Of a DNA stretch of 5,974 nucleotides, positions 1-5,974 are shown in pieces. Each line of letters opens with the position of its first letter. The first letter of the stretch is position 1. The stretch lies in contig JAICKT010000280.1 in the NCBI GenBank assembly GCA_025927795.1, forward strand, positions 1 through 5,974, given 5' to 3'. The notes below the pieces were generated by a model. It was not told the DNA's origin and made no database searches. It was given only the letters and a program-made list of their open reading frames with translations. Both the position numbers and the translations under genes were made by a program. This DNA is from Parafilimonas sp. Lineage in GTDB: Bacteria; Bacteroidota; Bacteroidia; Chitinophagales; Chitinophagaceae.

Positions 1-2
1 AT

Positions 3-1943
3 GAATTTGAACACAAAATAAATTTTTACGACCAGGCAAATAACGGCCAGATACAACGCAGCCAGCTTATAACCGGCGTGTGGGATTTTATGGTAAATCA
101 AATGCTTGTTCAGCAGGAAGCTGATAAACTTGGATTAACTGTTTCTTCCGGAGAATTATCTGATATTTTATTTGGCGCCAATCCGCCGCAATTCATGCAG
201 CAATATTTTACTGACCCTAAAACAGGAAAGTTTGATGCAAACACAGCGAAGCAACAATTCGCAGCTTTAAAAAGCAGGGGAAATGATCCGCAGGTACAGA
301 ATTTTAATGAGGCTTATATTGATCCATTGCTGTTGCAAACACTTGCAGAAAAATACCAGGCACTTATTAGCGGAGCTGTGTATGTACCTAAATGGATGAG
401 TGAAAAAATGAGCGCAGATGCAAACTCTGTTGCAAAAGCATCTTATGTATATGTGCCATACAGCACTATTTCTGACAGCGCCGTAAAAGTTTCTGAAGAC
501 GAAATGGAGGCATATATAAAAAAACATGCAAGCCAGTTTAAACACGATCATGAAACACGTACAATTTCTTATGTGGCATTTAGCGCAGCACCAAGCAAAG
601 AAGATTCTGAAGAAATAAAAAACGATTTAAATCAATTGAAAACGCAGTTTGCCGAAACAAAGGATGAAAAAACTTTTTTAAGCACACAAAGCAGCGAAAC
701 ACCATATTATAATAGTTTGATTAGTGGTAAAGAAATTAAGCAGGCAATAAAAGACAGTTTATTTAAGCTGCCGGTTGGTACAATTTATGGTCCGTATCTC
801 GATGGTAATAATTATGTGCTTGCAAAAATGGTAGCTGAGCAACCAATTCCTGATTCAGCAAAAGTGCGGCATATATTGGTGGCAACACATCAGCAAGACC
901 AAAATACAGGTAATCTTATGAGGGTAAGAGATGATAGTGCGGCGATGAAGAGATTAGACAGCGCAATTGCTTTATTAAAAAGCGGAACACCATTCGATTC
1001 GGTTGTGCTAAAATATTCTGATGACCCTGGCAGTAAAAATACCGGAGGCGTTTATAATAATTTTCCTTCAGGACAAATGGACGAAAGCTTTAATGATTTT
1101 TCTTTTACAGGGAAACCCGGTGAAACAAAAGTTGTTCATACTGTTTTTGGTTATCATTATGTTGAAATACTCAGTCAAACCGGCTCAACAACAGGATACA
1201 AAATTGCCTATCTGTCTAAGCCAATAACTGCCAGCAGTGAAACAGATAATGCAGCGAGTAATGCAGCAGCACAGTTTTCGGCAAACAGCAGAAACAGCAA
1301 AGAGTTTCAGGCAAATGCTAAAAAACAAAATCTCACTATAACAACATCGCCGGAATTTGCAGAGAACGATTTTAATATACCCGGTGTTGGTGAAAGCAGA
1401 ACCTTAGTAAAATGGGCTTATGATAATAGTGTTGGCGATATATCCGATCCGGAAAATGTAGATAGTAAATATATTGTTGCTATGGTATCTGCTGTAAACA
1501 AAAAAGGTTTGTCTTCTCCACATGCTGTACAACAAACAGTTGAACCGCTGGTGCGCAATGAGAAGAAGGCACAGCGTATTATTAACTTGCAATTCAAAGG
1601 CTCAACATTAGAGCAGGTTTCAGCCAGTGCACATCAGCCCGTAAAAAATGTTGACAGTTTATCTTTTAACGCTTTTGTTGTGCCTGAACTTGGCAATGAA
1701 CCGGAGTTTATCGGCGCAGCCTTCAATAAGCAAATACAAAATAAAATCAGCAGCCCGATTGCTGGCAATACCGGCGTTTTTGTAGTTAAAAGCGGCGGCG
1801 TAACCGGTGTATCAACGCTTGGGCAAACAGCAGAAGTACAAAAGACGCAGATTGAACAATCACTTAAACAACAGGCTGCACAGGAAGTAACTGTTTTACG
1901 CAAGGCGGCAGATATAAAAGATTACCGTTCTAAATTTTATTAA
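3..1943 (+). CDS. PpiD/SurA-like periplasmic peptidyl-prolyl cis-trans isomerase (parvulin type), 5'-truncated by window edge
   Basis: This is a parvulin-family foldase expected to help fold or quality-control secreted and outer-membrane proteins, anchored in the inner membrane and acting in the periplasm. The frame is open from base 3 with no stop, giving 646 visible residues; the GTG at 78 is internal, because the codons before it read as a normal SurA-N-type helix (NFYDQANNGQIQRSQLI). The missing N-terminus should hold the membrane anchor. Visible residues 1 to about 150 resemble the SurA-N chaperone region. Residues about 284-392 form a complete parvulin domain: RHILV with His290, YSDDPGS, a GG turn, the GQM segment and FGYH with His385, so it looks catalytically competent. 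Flanking segments (GTIYGPYLDGNNYVLAKMV before, SSPIAGNTGVFVVKSG near the end) resemble degenerate parvulin halves. The C-terminus ends in a charged helix. A strong terminator follows. The family is sure; PpiD rather than SurA is inferred from size and domain order. Confidence 0.9.
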   Translation, partial: EFEHKINFYDQANNGQIQRSQLITGVWDFMVNQMLVQQEADKLGLTVSSGELSDILFGANPPQFMQQYFTDPKTGKFDANTAKQQFAALKSRGNDPQVQNFNEAYIDPLLLQTLAEKYQALISGAVYVPKWMSEKMSADANSVAKASYVYVPYSTISDSAVKVSEDEMEAYIKKHASQFKHDHETRTISYVAFSAAPSKEDSEEIKNDLNQLKTQFAETKDEKTFLSTQSSETPYYNSLISGKEIKQAIKDSLFKLPVGTIYGPYLDGNNYVLAKMVAEQPIPDSAKVRHILVATHQQDQNTGNLMRVRDDSAAMKRLDSAIALLKSGTPFDSVVLKYSDDPGSKNTGGVYNNFPSGQMDESFNDFSFTGKPGETKVVHTVFGYHYVEILSQTGSTTGYKIAYLSKPITASSETDNAASNAAAQFSANSRNSKEFQANAKKQNLTITTSPEFAENDFNIPGVGESRTLVKWAYDNSVGDISDPENVDSKYIVAMVSAVNKKGLSSPHAVQQTVEPLVRNEKKAQRIINLQFKGSTLEQVSASAHQPVKNVDSLSFNAFVVPELGNEPEFIGAAFNKQIQNKISSPIAGNTGVFVVKSGGVTGVSTLGQTAEVQKTQIEQSLKQQAAQEVTVLRKAADIKDYRSKFY

Positions 1944-1963
1944 AAAATCTGTATTGATATTCA

Positions 1964-1994
1964 GAAGGCGGCTATTAAGTCGCCTTCGTTTTTT
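1964..1994 (+). terminator. Rho-independent terminator of the PpiD-like gene
   Basis: A 9-bp stem is formed by GAAGGCGGC (1964-1972) and GTCGCCTTC (1979-1987), with one G-T wobble and a six-base loop TATTAA. It is followed by G and six T residues at 1989-1994. It lies 20 bp after the TAA stop at 1941-1943 and is the only strong hairpin-plus-T-tract I see in the window. It separates the foldase gene from the DUF2480 unit downstream. Confidence 0.9.
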
Positions 1995-2012
1995 ATAACG
2001 GCGGATAAAAAT

Positions 2013-2020
2013 TAATTTTG
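2013..2020 (+). promoter_or_regulatory. Bacteroidota-type -7 promoter element (TAnnTTTG) for the DUF2480 unit
   Basis: TAATTTTG matches the TAnnTTTG consensus of the Bacteroidota primary sigma factor exactly. It ends 14 bases before the ATG at 2035. The matching -33 element would fall at about 1989-1994, which is the T-tract of the preceding terminator; that stretch is T-rich but is not a clean TTTG. Transcription would be expected to start around 2026-2028, leaving a leader of only about 7-9 bases. The eight-base match in AT-rich DNA could be chance, but its place between a terminator and a start codon supports it. Confidence 0.6.
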
Positions 2021-2034
2021 CAGAAATAGTTGTG

Positions 2035-2550
2035 ATGGAAGTAAGTGAAATAATATTAAATAAGGTTGCAGAGAGCGGGCTTGTTACACTCGATTTAAAA
2101 TTGTTTTATCCACAGGAAACACTAAAGGTTTTTGATTTGAAAGAGTATTTGTTTCGCGGCCTAATTATAAAAGAAAAAGAATTTCGTGAAGCATTAAAGA
2201 ATACAGATTGGCAACAATACGCAAGTGCAAATGTTGCGGTAACATGCACTGCAGATGCAATTATTCCGGTTTGGGCTTATATGCTTGTGGCAACATACCT
2301 GCAGCCAGTTGCAAAAAATATTATTTTGGGTGATGAGAAAAAATTAATTGAAACACTTTTGCTTCAAAATATTTCAGCCATTAATATTGATGAATATAAA
2401 AACAAGCGTGTTGTAATTAAAGGCTGCGGCGATTTACCCATTCCCGAAAGTGCTTATCTGCGTATAACTTCTGTTTTATTGCCGCATGTAAAAAGCATCA
2501 TGTATGGCGAGCCCTGCAGTACCGTGCCTGTTTTCAAAAAGAAAAATTAA
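2035..2550 (+). CDS. DUF2480 family protein (function unknown)
   Basis: This 171-residue, probably cytosolic protein has no signal peptide or membrane segment. I recognise it as DUF2480, a family I know from Bacteroidota, by its opening NKVAESGLVTLDL and three motifs: VTCTADAIIPVWAYML (69-84), VIKGCGDLPIPESAYL (127-142) and IMYGEPCSTVPVFKK (155-169). Each motif has one of the protein's only three cysteines (Cys71, Cys131, Cys161), so a metal or iron-sulfur site, or a thiol role, is possible but unproven. From memory, homologues in some flavobacteria lie near SUF iron-sulfur assembly genes; no such gene is here. I chose ATG at 2035 over the adjoining in-frame GTG at 2032 because family members usually begin with Met followed by this helix. 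There is no clear Shine-Dalgarno sequence. It is first in a likely two-gene unit, 18 bp before the TlpA-like gene. Confidence 0.85.
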   Translation: MEVSEIILNKVAESGLVTLDLKLFYPQETLKVFDLKEYLFRGLIIKEKEFREALKNTDWQQYASANVAVTCTADAIIPVWAYMLVATYLQPVAKNIILGDEKKLIETLLLQNISAINIDEYKNKRVVIKGCGDLPIPESAYLRITSVLLPHVKSIMYGEPCSTVPVFKKKN

Positions 2551-2568
2551 TTATCATTAAATTCTTAC

Positions 2569-3687
2569 ATGAAAAAGATCTTATTTATTATTTCATTGTT
2601 TCAATTAATAATAATTGCAGCAAACGCAAACGTTGTAGTGGTTAATGGACAAATAAAAAATCTACCTGCAGATAAATGGATTTTTTATCGTGAACAAGGT
2701 GGAAATGATGCAATGGATTCTGTGAAAAGTTTTGCCGGAGGATTTAAATTTAAAATTGATGTTGGAGAAGGCGAAGGAAATTTTTACTTGTTTTCAATTG
2801 AAAAAAATTATGATAATCCTGAAATGAGAATATTTATTTTTCTTGATAAGGGAATAATAAATATTACAGGCAACGAACCATCGTTTAAGAATGCTAAGCT
2901 TTCAGGAACACCGGCAGTAGACCAGCTTAATGCCTACAATAATTTTCTCAGTTCTAATGAAGAAATAAAAAAGGCTTCAGATTTATATCAGCAAGCCGAT
3001 AAGTATTATTTGGCAAGGGATACAGCAAATTTACGCATAATAGAAAAGCAAATTGACAGAGTGGATTCTATAAGAATTGAATTGCAAAAGCAGTGGATAA
3101 GAAGTCATCCTTTGTCTCCTATTAGTGCATGTATTGCATCTGATATGAGATTCTATATAGGATTGGACAGCGTGGAAACATTATACAATTATTTAAAACC
3201 TCAAGCTTTAAATAATTATCCTGCAAAAAATATTAAGCACGCAATTGAAGTAAATAAGCTAACCGGCATTGGGAAAACTGCATTGGATTTTACGCAGCCT
3301 GACACAGCGGGTAAACCTGTATCATTAAAAGATTTTCGTGGTAAATATGTGTTGCTTGATTTTTGGGCAAGCTGGTGCGGACCATGTCGCGAAGAAAATC
3401 CGAATGTTGTTGCAGCGTTTAATAAATACAAAGACAAAAATTTTACAATACTCAGTGTTTCATTAGACCAGCCAACCGGAAAAGAAAAATGGCTGAATGC
3501 AATACATAAAGACGGTTTAACATGGACGCATGTTTCTGATCTCAAATTCTGGAGTAATGCTGTTGCGAAAGAATATGACATTGAAGGTATTCCTGCTAAT
3601 TTTTTACTTGATCCGAATGGTATAATTATAGCAAAAAATTTGCGCGGCGATGATTTGAATAATAAGTTAGCTGAAGTGTTGAAATAG
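2569..3687 (+). CDS. Exported TlpA-family thioredoxin-like thiol-disulfide oxidoreductase with DUF4369-like N-terminal region
   Basis: This 372-residue protein is predicted to be exported and to exchange or reduce disulfides in the cell envelope, as in cytochrome c maturation or rescue of oxidised proteins. Residues 1-20 form a Sec signal peptide: MKK, a hydrophobic core, then ANA with likely cleavage after Ala20. There is no lipobox cysteine, so it should be soluble in the periplasm. Residues about 22-125 are a beta-rich region like DUF4369, followed by a charged helical linker (about 125-225). Residues about 235-372 are an AhpC/TSA-redoxin (TlpA) domain with KDFRGKYVLLDFWASW, the redox site WCGPC (Cys270, Cys273), and the cis-proline in GIPANF (Pro342). 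The redox residues are intact and these are the only cysteines apart from one at about 187. It follows DUF2480 by 18 bp with no terminator between, so co-transcription is likely. The physiological partner cannot be read from the sequence. Confidence 0.92.
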   Translation: MKKILFIISLFQLIIIAANANVVVVNGQIKNLPADKWIFYREQGGNDAMDSVKSFAGGFKFKIDVGEGEGNFYLFSIEKNYDNPEMRIFIFLDKGIINITGNEPSFKNAKLSGTPAVDQLNAYNNFLSSNEEIKKASDLYQQADKYYLARDTANLRIIEKQIDRVDSIRIELQKQWIRSHPLSPISACIASDMRFYIGLDSVETLYNYLKPQALNNYPAKNIKHAIEVNKLTGIGKTALDFTQPDTAGKPVSLKDFRGKYVLLDFWASWCGPCREENPNVVAAFNKYKDKNFTILSVSLDQPTGKEKWLNAIHKDGLTWTHVSDLKFWSNAVAKEYDIEGIPANFLLDPNGIIIAKNLRGDDLNNKLAEVLK

Positions 3688-3718
3688 TTTTAATTTTTAA
3701 AACCTTATTTTTAAAATA
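3687..3718. terminator. Weak AT-rich inverted repeat in the convergent gap, possible poor bidirectional terminator
   Basis: GTTTTAA (3687-3693) and TTAAAAC (3697-3703) are perfect inverted repeats around a three-base loop. A second small palindrome, TATTTT-T-AAAATA, follows at 3706-3718. With only one G-C pair the hairpin would be weak in RNA. It lies exactly where two converging genes (stops at 3687 and 3740) need termination, and nothing better occurs in the 52-bp gap. Such A/T palindromes are common by chance in this composition. Confidence 0.25.
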
Positions 3719-3739
3719 TATCTGCAGAAAACAAAAGCG

Positions 3740-4816
3740 TTATACATTACTGAGAAAGGACGCTATTTTAAAAGCAGCATTTCCATCACCATATAATTTA
3801 CGTTGAAAATTAATTTTGCTTTTAAGCATGTGTTTTGCTTTTTTGATAATATCATTCTTATTTGATGTTGCAAGAATGTTTGCACCACTATCTATCAGTT
3901 CAATCCATTCTGTTTGCTCCCGAATTGTTACACAAGGGGTTTCAACAAAATATGCTTCCTTCTGCAATCCGCCGCTGTCTGTAATTACCAATGAACATTT
4001 TTTAAGCAAGCCAATCATTTGCAAATAACCTACAGGTTCAAACATGGTAAATAAAATTTCACAACCATATTGTTGCAAAATTTTTTTTGTTCGTGGATGC
4101 ACAGGCATTATAACAGGAATGTCTTTATGTAATGCATTTAACGCTGATATTATTTCAGTAAGTTTTGAACAGTCGCTTGTGTTTTCCTCCCTGTGAATTG
4201 TACTCAACACGAACTTATCAGGAATATCAAACGCAGGCATTTGCATGTAGGGTGAAAAAAATATAGAAGCATCATACATAACATCCCCCGTAAGAACGAT
4301 TTCATTTTTGGCTGAAGTGAATCCTTCTTTTGTAAGATTTTTTATCGCTTGTTTTGTTGAACAGAAAAAAATGCTGCTAATATGATCAGTCAAAACACGA
4401 TTTATTTCTTCGGGCATTTTTTTGTCGTAAGACCGCATGCCTGCTTCAACATGCGCAACTTTAATATGCAATTTTACTGCTGCAAGCGCAGCGGATAAAG
4501 TAGTATTTGTATCACCATAAACTAAAACGATATCCGGCTTTTCAATGAGAAGTATCTCTTCAACTTTTTCTATCATTCTTCCGGTCATTGCGCCGTGCGA
4601 CAAATTATTAACGGATAAATTATAAGCTGGCTGTGATATTTGCATTTGCCTGAAAAAAACATCACTCATATTGGCATCATAATGCTGACCCGTATGAATA
4701 ATTATTTCCTGCAAATTTTTAAAACGTGCAATCTCGCGGCTAACTACCGCAGCTTTAATAAACTGAGGCCTTGCGCCAATAACCGTGGTAATTTTTTTAT
4801 TTATTTTTTTTAACAA
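3740..4816 (-). CDS. wecB: Non-hydrolysing UDP-N-acetylglucosamine 2-epimerase family protein
   Basis: The family interconverts UDP-GlcNAc and UDP-ManNAc in the cytoplasm, supplying precursors for surface polysaccharides. The protein has 358 residues, near the family norm, and its signatures span the length: VIGARPQFIKAA (12-23), HTGQHYDANMS (41-51), YGDTN (100-104), HVEAGMRS (122-129), MPEEINR (134-140), IHREENT (207-213), TDSGGLQKEA (279-288) and REQTEWIEL (299-307). Asp102, Glu124, Glu136 and His208 align with E. coli WecB Asp95, Glu117, Glu131 and His213, so it should be active. The DANMS and REQTEWIEL segments recall the WbpI/WlbD branch (epimerases of UDP-2,3-diacetamido-glucuronate), so the substrate could be a modified sugar. 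There is no in-frame ATG before the N-terminal motif. I take TTG at 4816-4814, with AAAAGG nine bases upstream. It lies 22 bp behind corA, probably co-transcribed, with no other sugar genes in the window. Confidence 0.93.
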   Translation of the reverse strand: MLKKINKKITTVIGARPQFIKAAVVSREIARFKNLQEIIIHTGQHYDANMSDVFFRQMQISQPAYNLSVNNLSHGAMTGRMIEKVEEILLIEKPDIVLVYGDTNTTLSAALAAVKLHIKVAHVEAGMRSYDKKMPEEINRVLTDHISSIFFCSTKQAIKNLTKEGFTSAKNEIVLTGDVMYDASIFFSPYMQMPAFDIPDKFVLSTIHREENTSDCSKLTEIISALNALHKDIPVIMPVHPRTKKILQQYGCEILFTMFEPVGYLQMIGLLKKCSLVITDSGGLQKEAYFVETPCVTIREQTEWIELIDSGANILATSNKNDIIKKAKHMLKSKINFQRKLYGDGNAAFKIASFLSNV

Positions 4817-4825
4817 GCGATAAAG

Positions 4826-4831
4826 CCTTTT
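4826..4831 (-). promoter_or_regulatory. Ribosome binding site supporting the TTG start of the epimerase
   Basis: Read on the minus strand this is AAAAGG, with nine bases between it and the TTG at 4816-4814. It lies in the 22-bp gap between the corA stop codon (4841-4839) and the epimerase. It matters because the gene has no ATG or GTG start here, and this purine run is the best available support for TTG. It is a partial match to the Shine-Dalgarno consensus in a group where such sequences are often weak. Confidence 0.45.
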
Positions 4832-4838
4832 ATAAAAA

Positions 4839-5936
4839 TTAACTCTTAAACCAGCCTTTCTTTTTAAACTTGTAAATCATCCACAGCGGAATTAAAAGCA
4901 TTAATGCAACAGCAATCCAAAAGCCGTATTGATTATGTATGTATGGTATAGATTGAAAGTTCATTCCGAATATACCGCCGATAACTGTTGCAGGCGCCAG
5001 CAAACAGGTTACAATTGCCATTACTTTCATCACCTCGTTCATACGCAGGTTTACTTTATTTATATACAGGTCTTGCAGGCTCATCATCATGTCGCGATAA
5101 TTTTCAACAAGATCATTTGCCTGTACAATATGATCATACACATCTTTAAAATAGCGTGTAATTTTTTCATTCAGCAAGTCATTGTCGGTACGCATAAACC
5201 CGTTTACTACATCACGCACAGGATTAATGTTGCGCTTTAAAACAATAAGTTCTTTGCGTAAAATATTTATGCTTGCAAGAGAGCGTGCATCGCCGGAACG
5301 TATAATTTCTTCTTCAAGCGTTTCAATATACTCACCGAGTTTTTCCAAAACAGTATAATAACTGTCAACAATAATATCTATCATGGAATAACATAAATAA
5401 TCTGCACCTGAAGTGCGCACTTTGCTGCCTACCATATTTATTTTATCGCGAACAGGGTTAAACACATCTTTGCCCGCTTCTTCCTGGAAACTGAGCACAT
5501 AATCTTTACCTAAAATAATGCTCACCTGTTCCTGCTCAATAGAAGAAAACTCTTCGTTAAAATAAAGCATATTTAAAAGACAAAACAGCACATTATCCAG
5601 TTCATCCATTTTTGGGCGCTGACCTACGCTTAAAATATCTTCAATTAATAATGGGTGAATATGAAATTCATTGCAAATAGTTTCAACATCTGTTTTGCGT
5701 AAACCATCAATATTTATCCATGTTATTTTTCCATTGTCCTTAAATTTTTTGCATGTACGTACGCTTGTGAATTCATGATGATCAATTTTATCCGCATTAT
5801 AATCATACACATCAACTTTTATATTTTCTGCTTCTGTTCGTATTGGATCAATGGTTGGGTTAACGCGAAAAATTTCTTTTGTTCGTTTAGTATGAATAGG
5901 TAATAAGGTTTTAAAAAGATTTGACGGCTGTATCAT
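4839..5936 (-). CDS. corA: CorA family magnesium/cobalt transport protein
   Basis: This 365-residue inner-membrane channel is expected to take up Mg2+ (and Co2+/Ni2+) as a pentamer driven by membrane potential. Residues about 35-240 form the cytoplasmic alpha/beta domain, including ITWINIDGL (71-79), FHIHPLLIEDIL (91-102) and QRPKM (106-110). Residues about 195-305 are the long charged helices leading into the membrane. TM1 is about 306-332 and ends in the family hallmark GMN (334-336, in GIFGMNF). A short acidic-poor loop (QSIPYIHNQYGFW) and TM2 at about 340-357 follow, and the protein ends in a basic tail (KFKKKGWFKS). Length and order are typical of full-length CorA. The start is fixed by an in-frame TAA directly upstream of the ATG at 5936-5934. 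It probably leads a two-gene unit with the epimerase. Only 38 bp upstream are visible, and I see no clear promoter or Mg2+-sensing leader in them. Confidence 0.95.
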   Translation of the reverse strand: MIQPSNLFKTLLPIHTKRTKEIFRVNPTIDPIRTEAENIKVDVYDYNADKIDHHEFTSVRTCKKFKDNGKITWINIDGLRKTDVETICNEFHIHPLLIEDILSVGQRPKMDELDNVLFCLLNMLYFNEEFSSIEQEQVSIILGKDYVLSFQEEAGKDVFNPVRDKINMVGSKVRTSGADYLCYSMIDIIVDSYYTVLEKLGEYIETLEEEIIRSGDARSLASINILRKELIVLKRNINPVRDVVNGFMRTDNDLLNEKITRYFKDVYDHIVQANDLVENYRDMMMSLQDLYINKVNLRMNEVMKVMAIVTCLLAPATVIGGIFGMNFQSIPYIHNQYGFWIAVALMLLIPLWMIYKFKKKGWFKS

Positions 5937-5974
5937 TTACATATCATTAAAAAATGAAATTAATAATTAAACTA

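Noticed and set aside
78..80. GTG as the start of the PpiD-like gene
   Set aside because: The frame is open to the window edge and the 25 preceding codons read as normal sequence for this family, so the true start is outside the window.
267..551. Minus-strand open frame of 94 codons inside the PpiD-like gene
   Set aside because: It lies wholly within a well-supported coding region on the other strand, is rich in Cys, Phe and Ile as expected of antisense AT-rich DNA, and shows no recognisable domain. The other frames inside genes (1021-1227, 1404-1592, 1634-1903, 3216-3581, 3816-4028, 4929-5240) were rejected for the same reason.
2032..2034. GTG start for the DUF2480 gene
   Set aside because: An ATG follows at once at 2035 and family members start with Met directly before this helix. 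The GTG would add only one residue.
63..4632. A 12-base match, GCCAGCTTATAA near 61-72, with its reverse complement near 4620-4632
   Set aside because: Both copies lie inside unrelated genes and encode unrelated residues. A pair of 12-base matches is expected by chance in about 6 kb compared on both strands.
4831..4838. TAATTTTT on the minus strand as an internal promoter for the epimerase
   Set aside because: It lacks the final G of TAnnTTTG, overlaps the corA stop codon, and such A/T runs are frequent here. Co-transcription with corA is simpler.
5937..5974. Possible Mg2+-sensing leader or small hairpin (TCATT-AAAA-AATGA at 5944-5957) upstream of corA
   Set aside because: Only 38 bases are visible, the stem is five A/T-rich pairs, and no riboswitch core can be recognised.

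Overview
The window is an AT-rich chromosomal segment of ordinary cellular genes, most likely from a member of the Bacteroidota; the Chitinophagaceae or a related lineage is a guess. The evidence for this is a DUF2480 protein (a family I know essentially from Bacteroidota), a periplasmic TlpA-type thioredoxin with a DUF4369-like N-terminal half, a Bacteroidota-type TAnnTTTG promoter element (TAATTTTG at 2013-2020), and a general lack of strong Shine-Dalgarno sequences. I see no insertion sequence, phage gene, CRISPR array, tRNA or rRNA.

Layout, plus strand: a PpiD/SurA-like periplasmic peptidyl-prolyl isomerase, cut at its 5' end by the window edge (3-1943), is followed by a clear intrinsic terminator (1964-1994). 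The promoter of the next unit begins almost inside the terminator's T-tract. That unit carries a DUF2480 protein (2035-2550) and, 18 bp later, an exported thioredoxin-fold protein of the TlpA family (2569-3687). Layout, minus strand: a CorA-type magnesium/cobalt transporter (5936-4839) is followed after 22 bp by a non-hydrolysing UDP-N-acetylglucosamine 2-epimerase family protein (4816-3740), which appears to start at TTG. The two strands converge in a 52-bp AT-rich gap at 3688-3739 that holds only a weak inverted repeat.

Two products act on proteins outside the cytoplasm: the parvulin foldase and the TlpA-like thiol-disulfide protein. The CorA channel sits in the inner membrane, and the epimerase makes nucleotide-sugar precursors for surface polysaccharide in the cytoplasm. 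Nothing shows that they form one pathway. The DUF2480 protein is the only product of unknown function. It has a cysteine in each of three motif-like segments, which makes it the best candidate for new biology here. I found no convincing undescribed multi-gene system.
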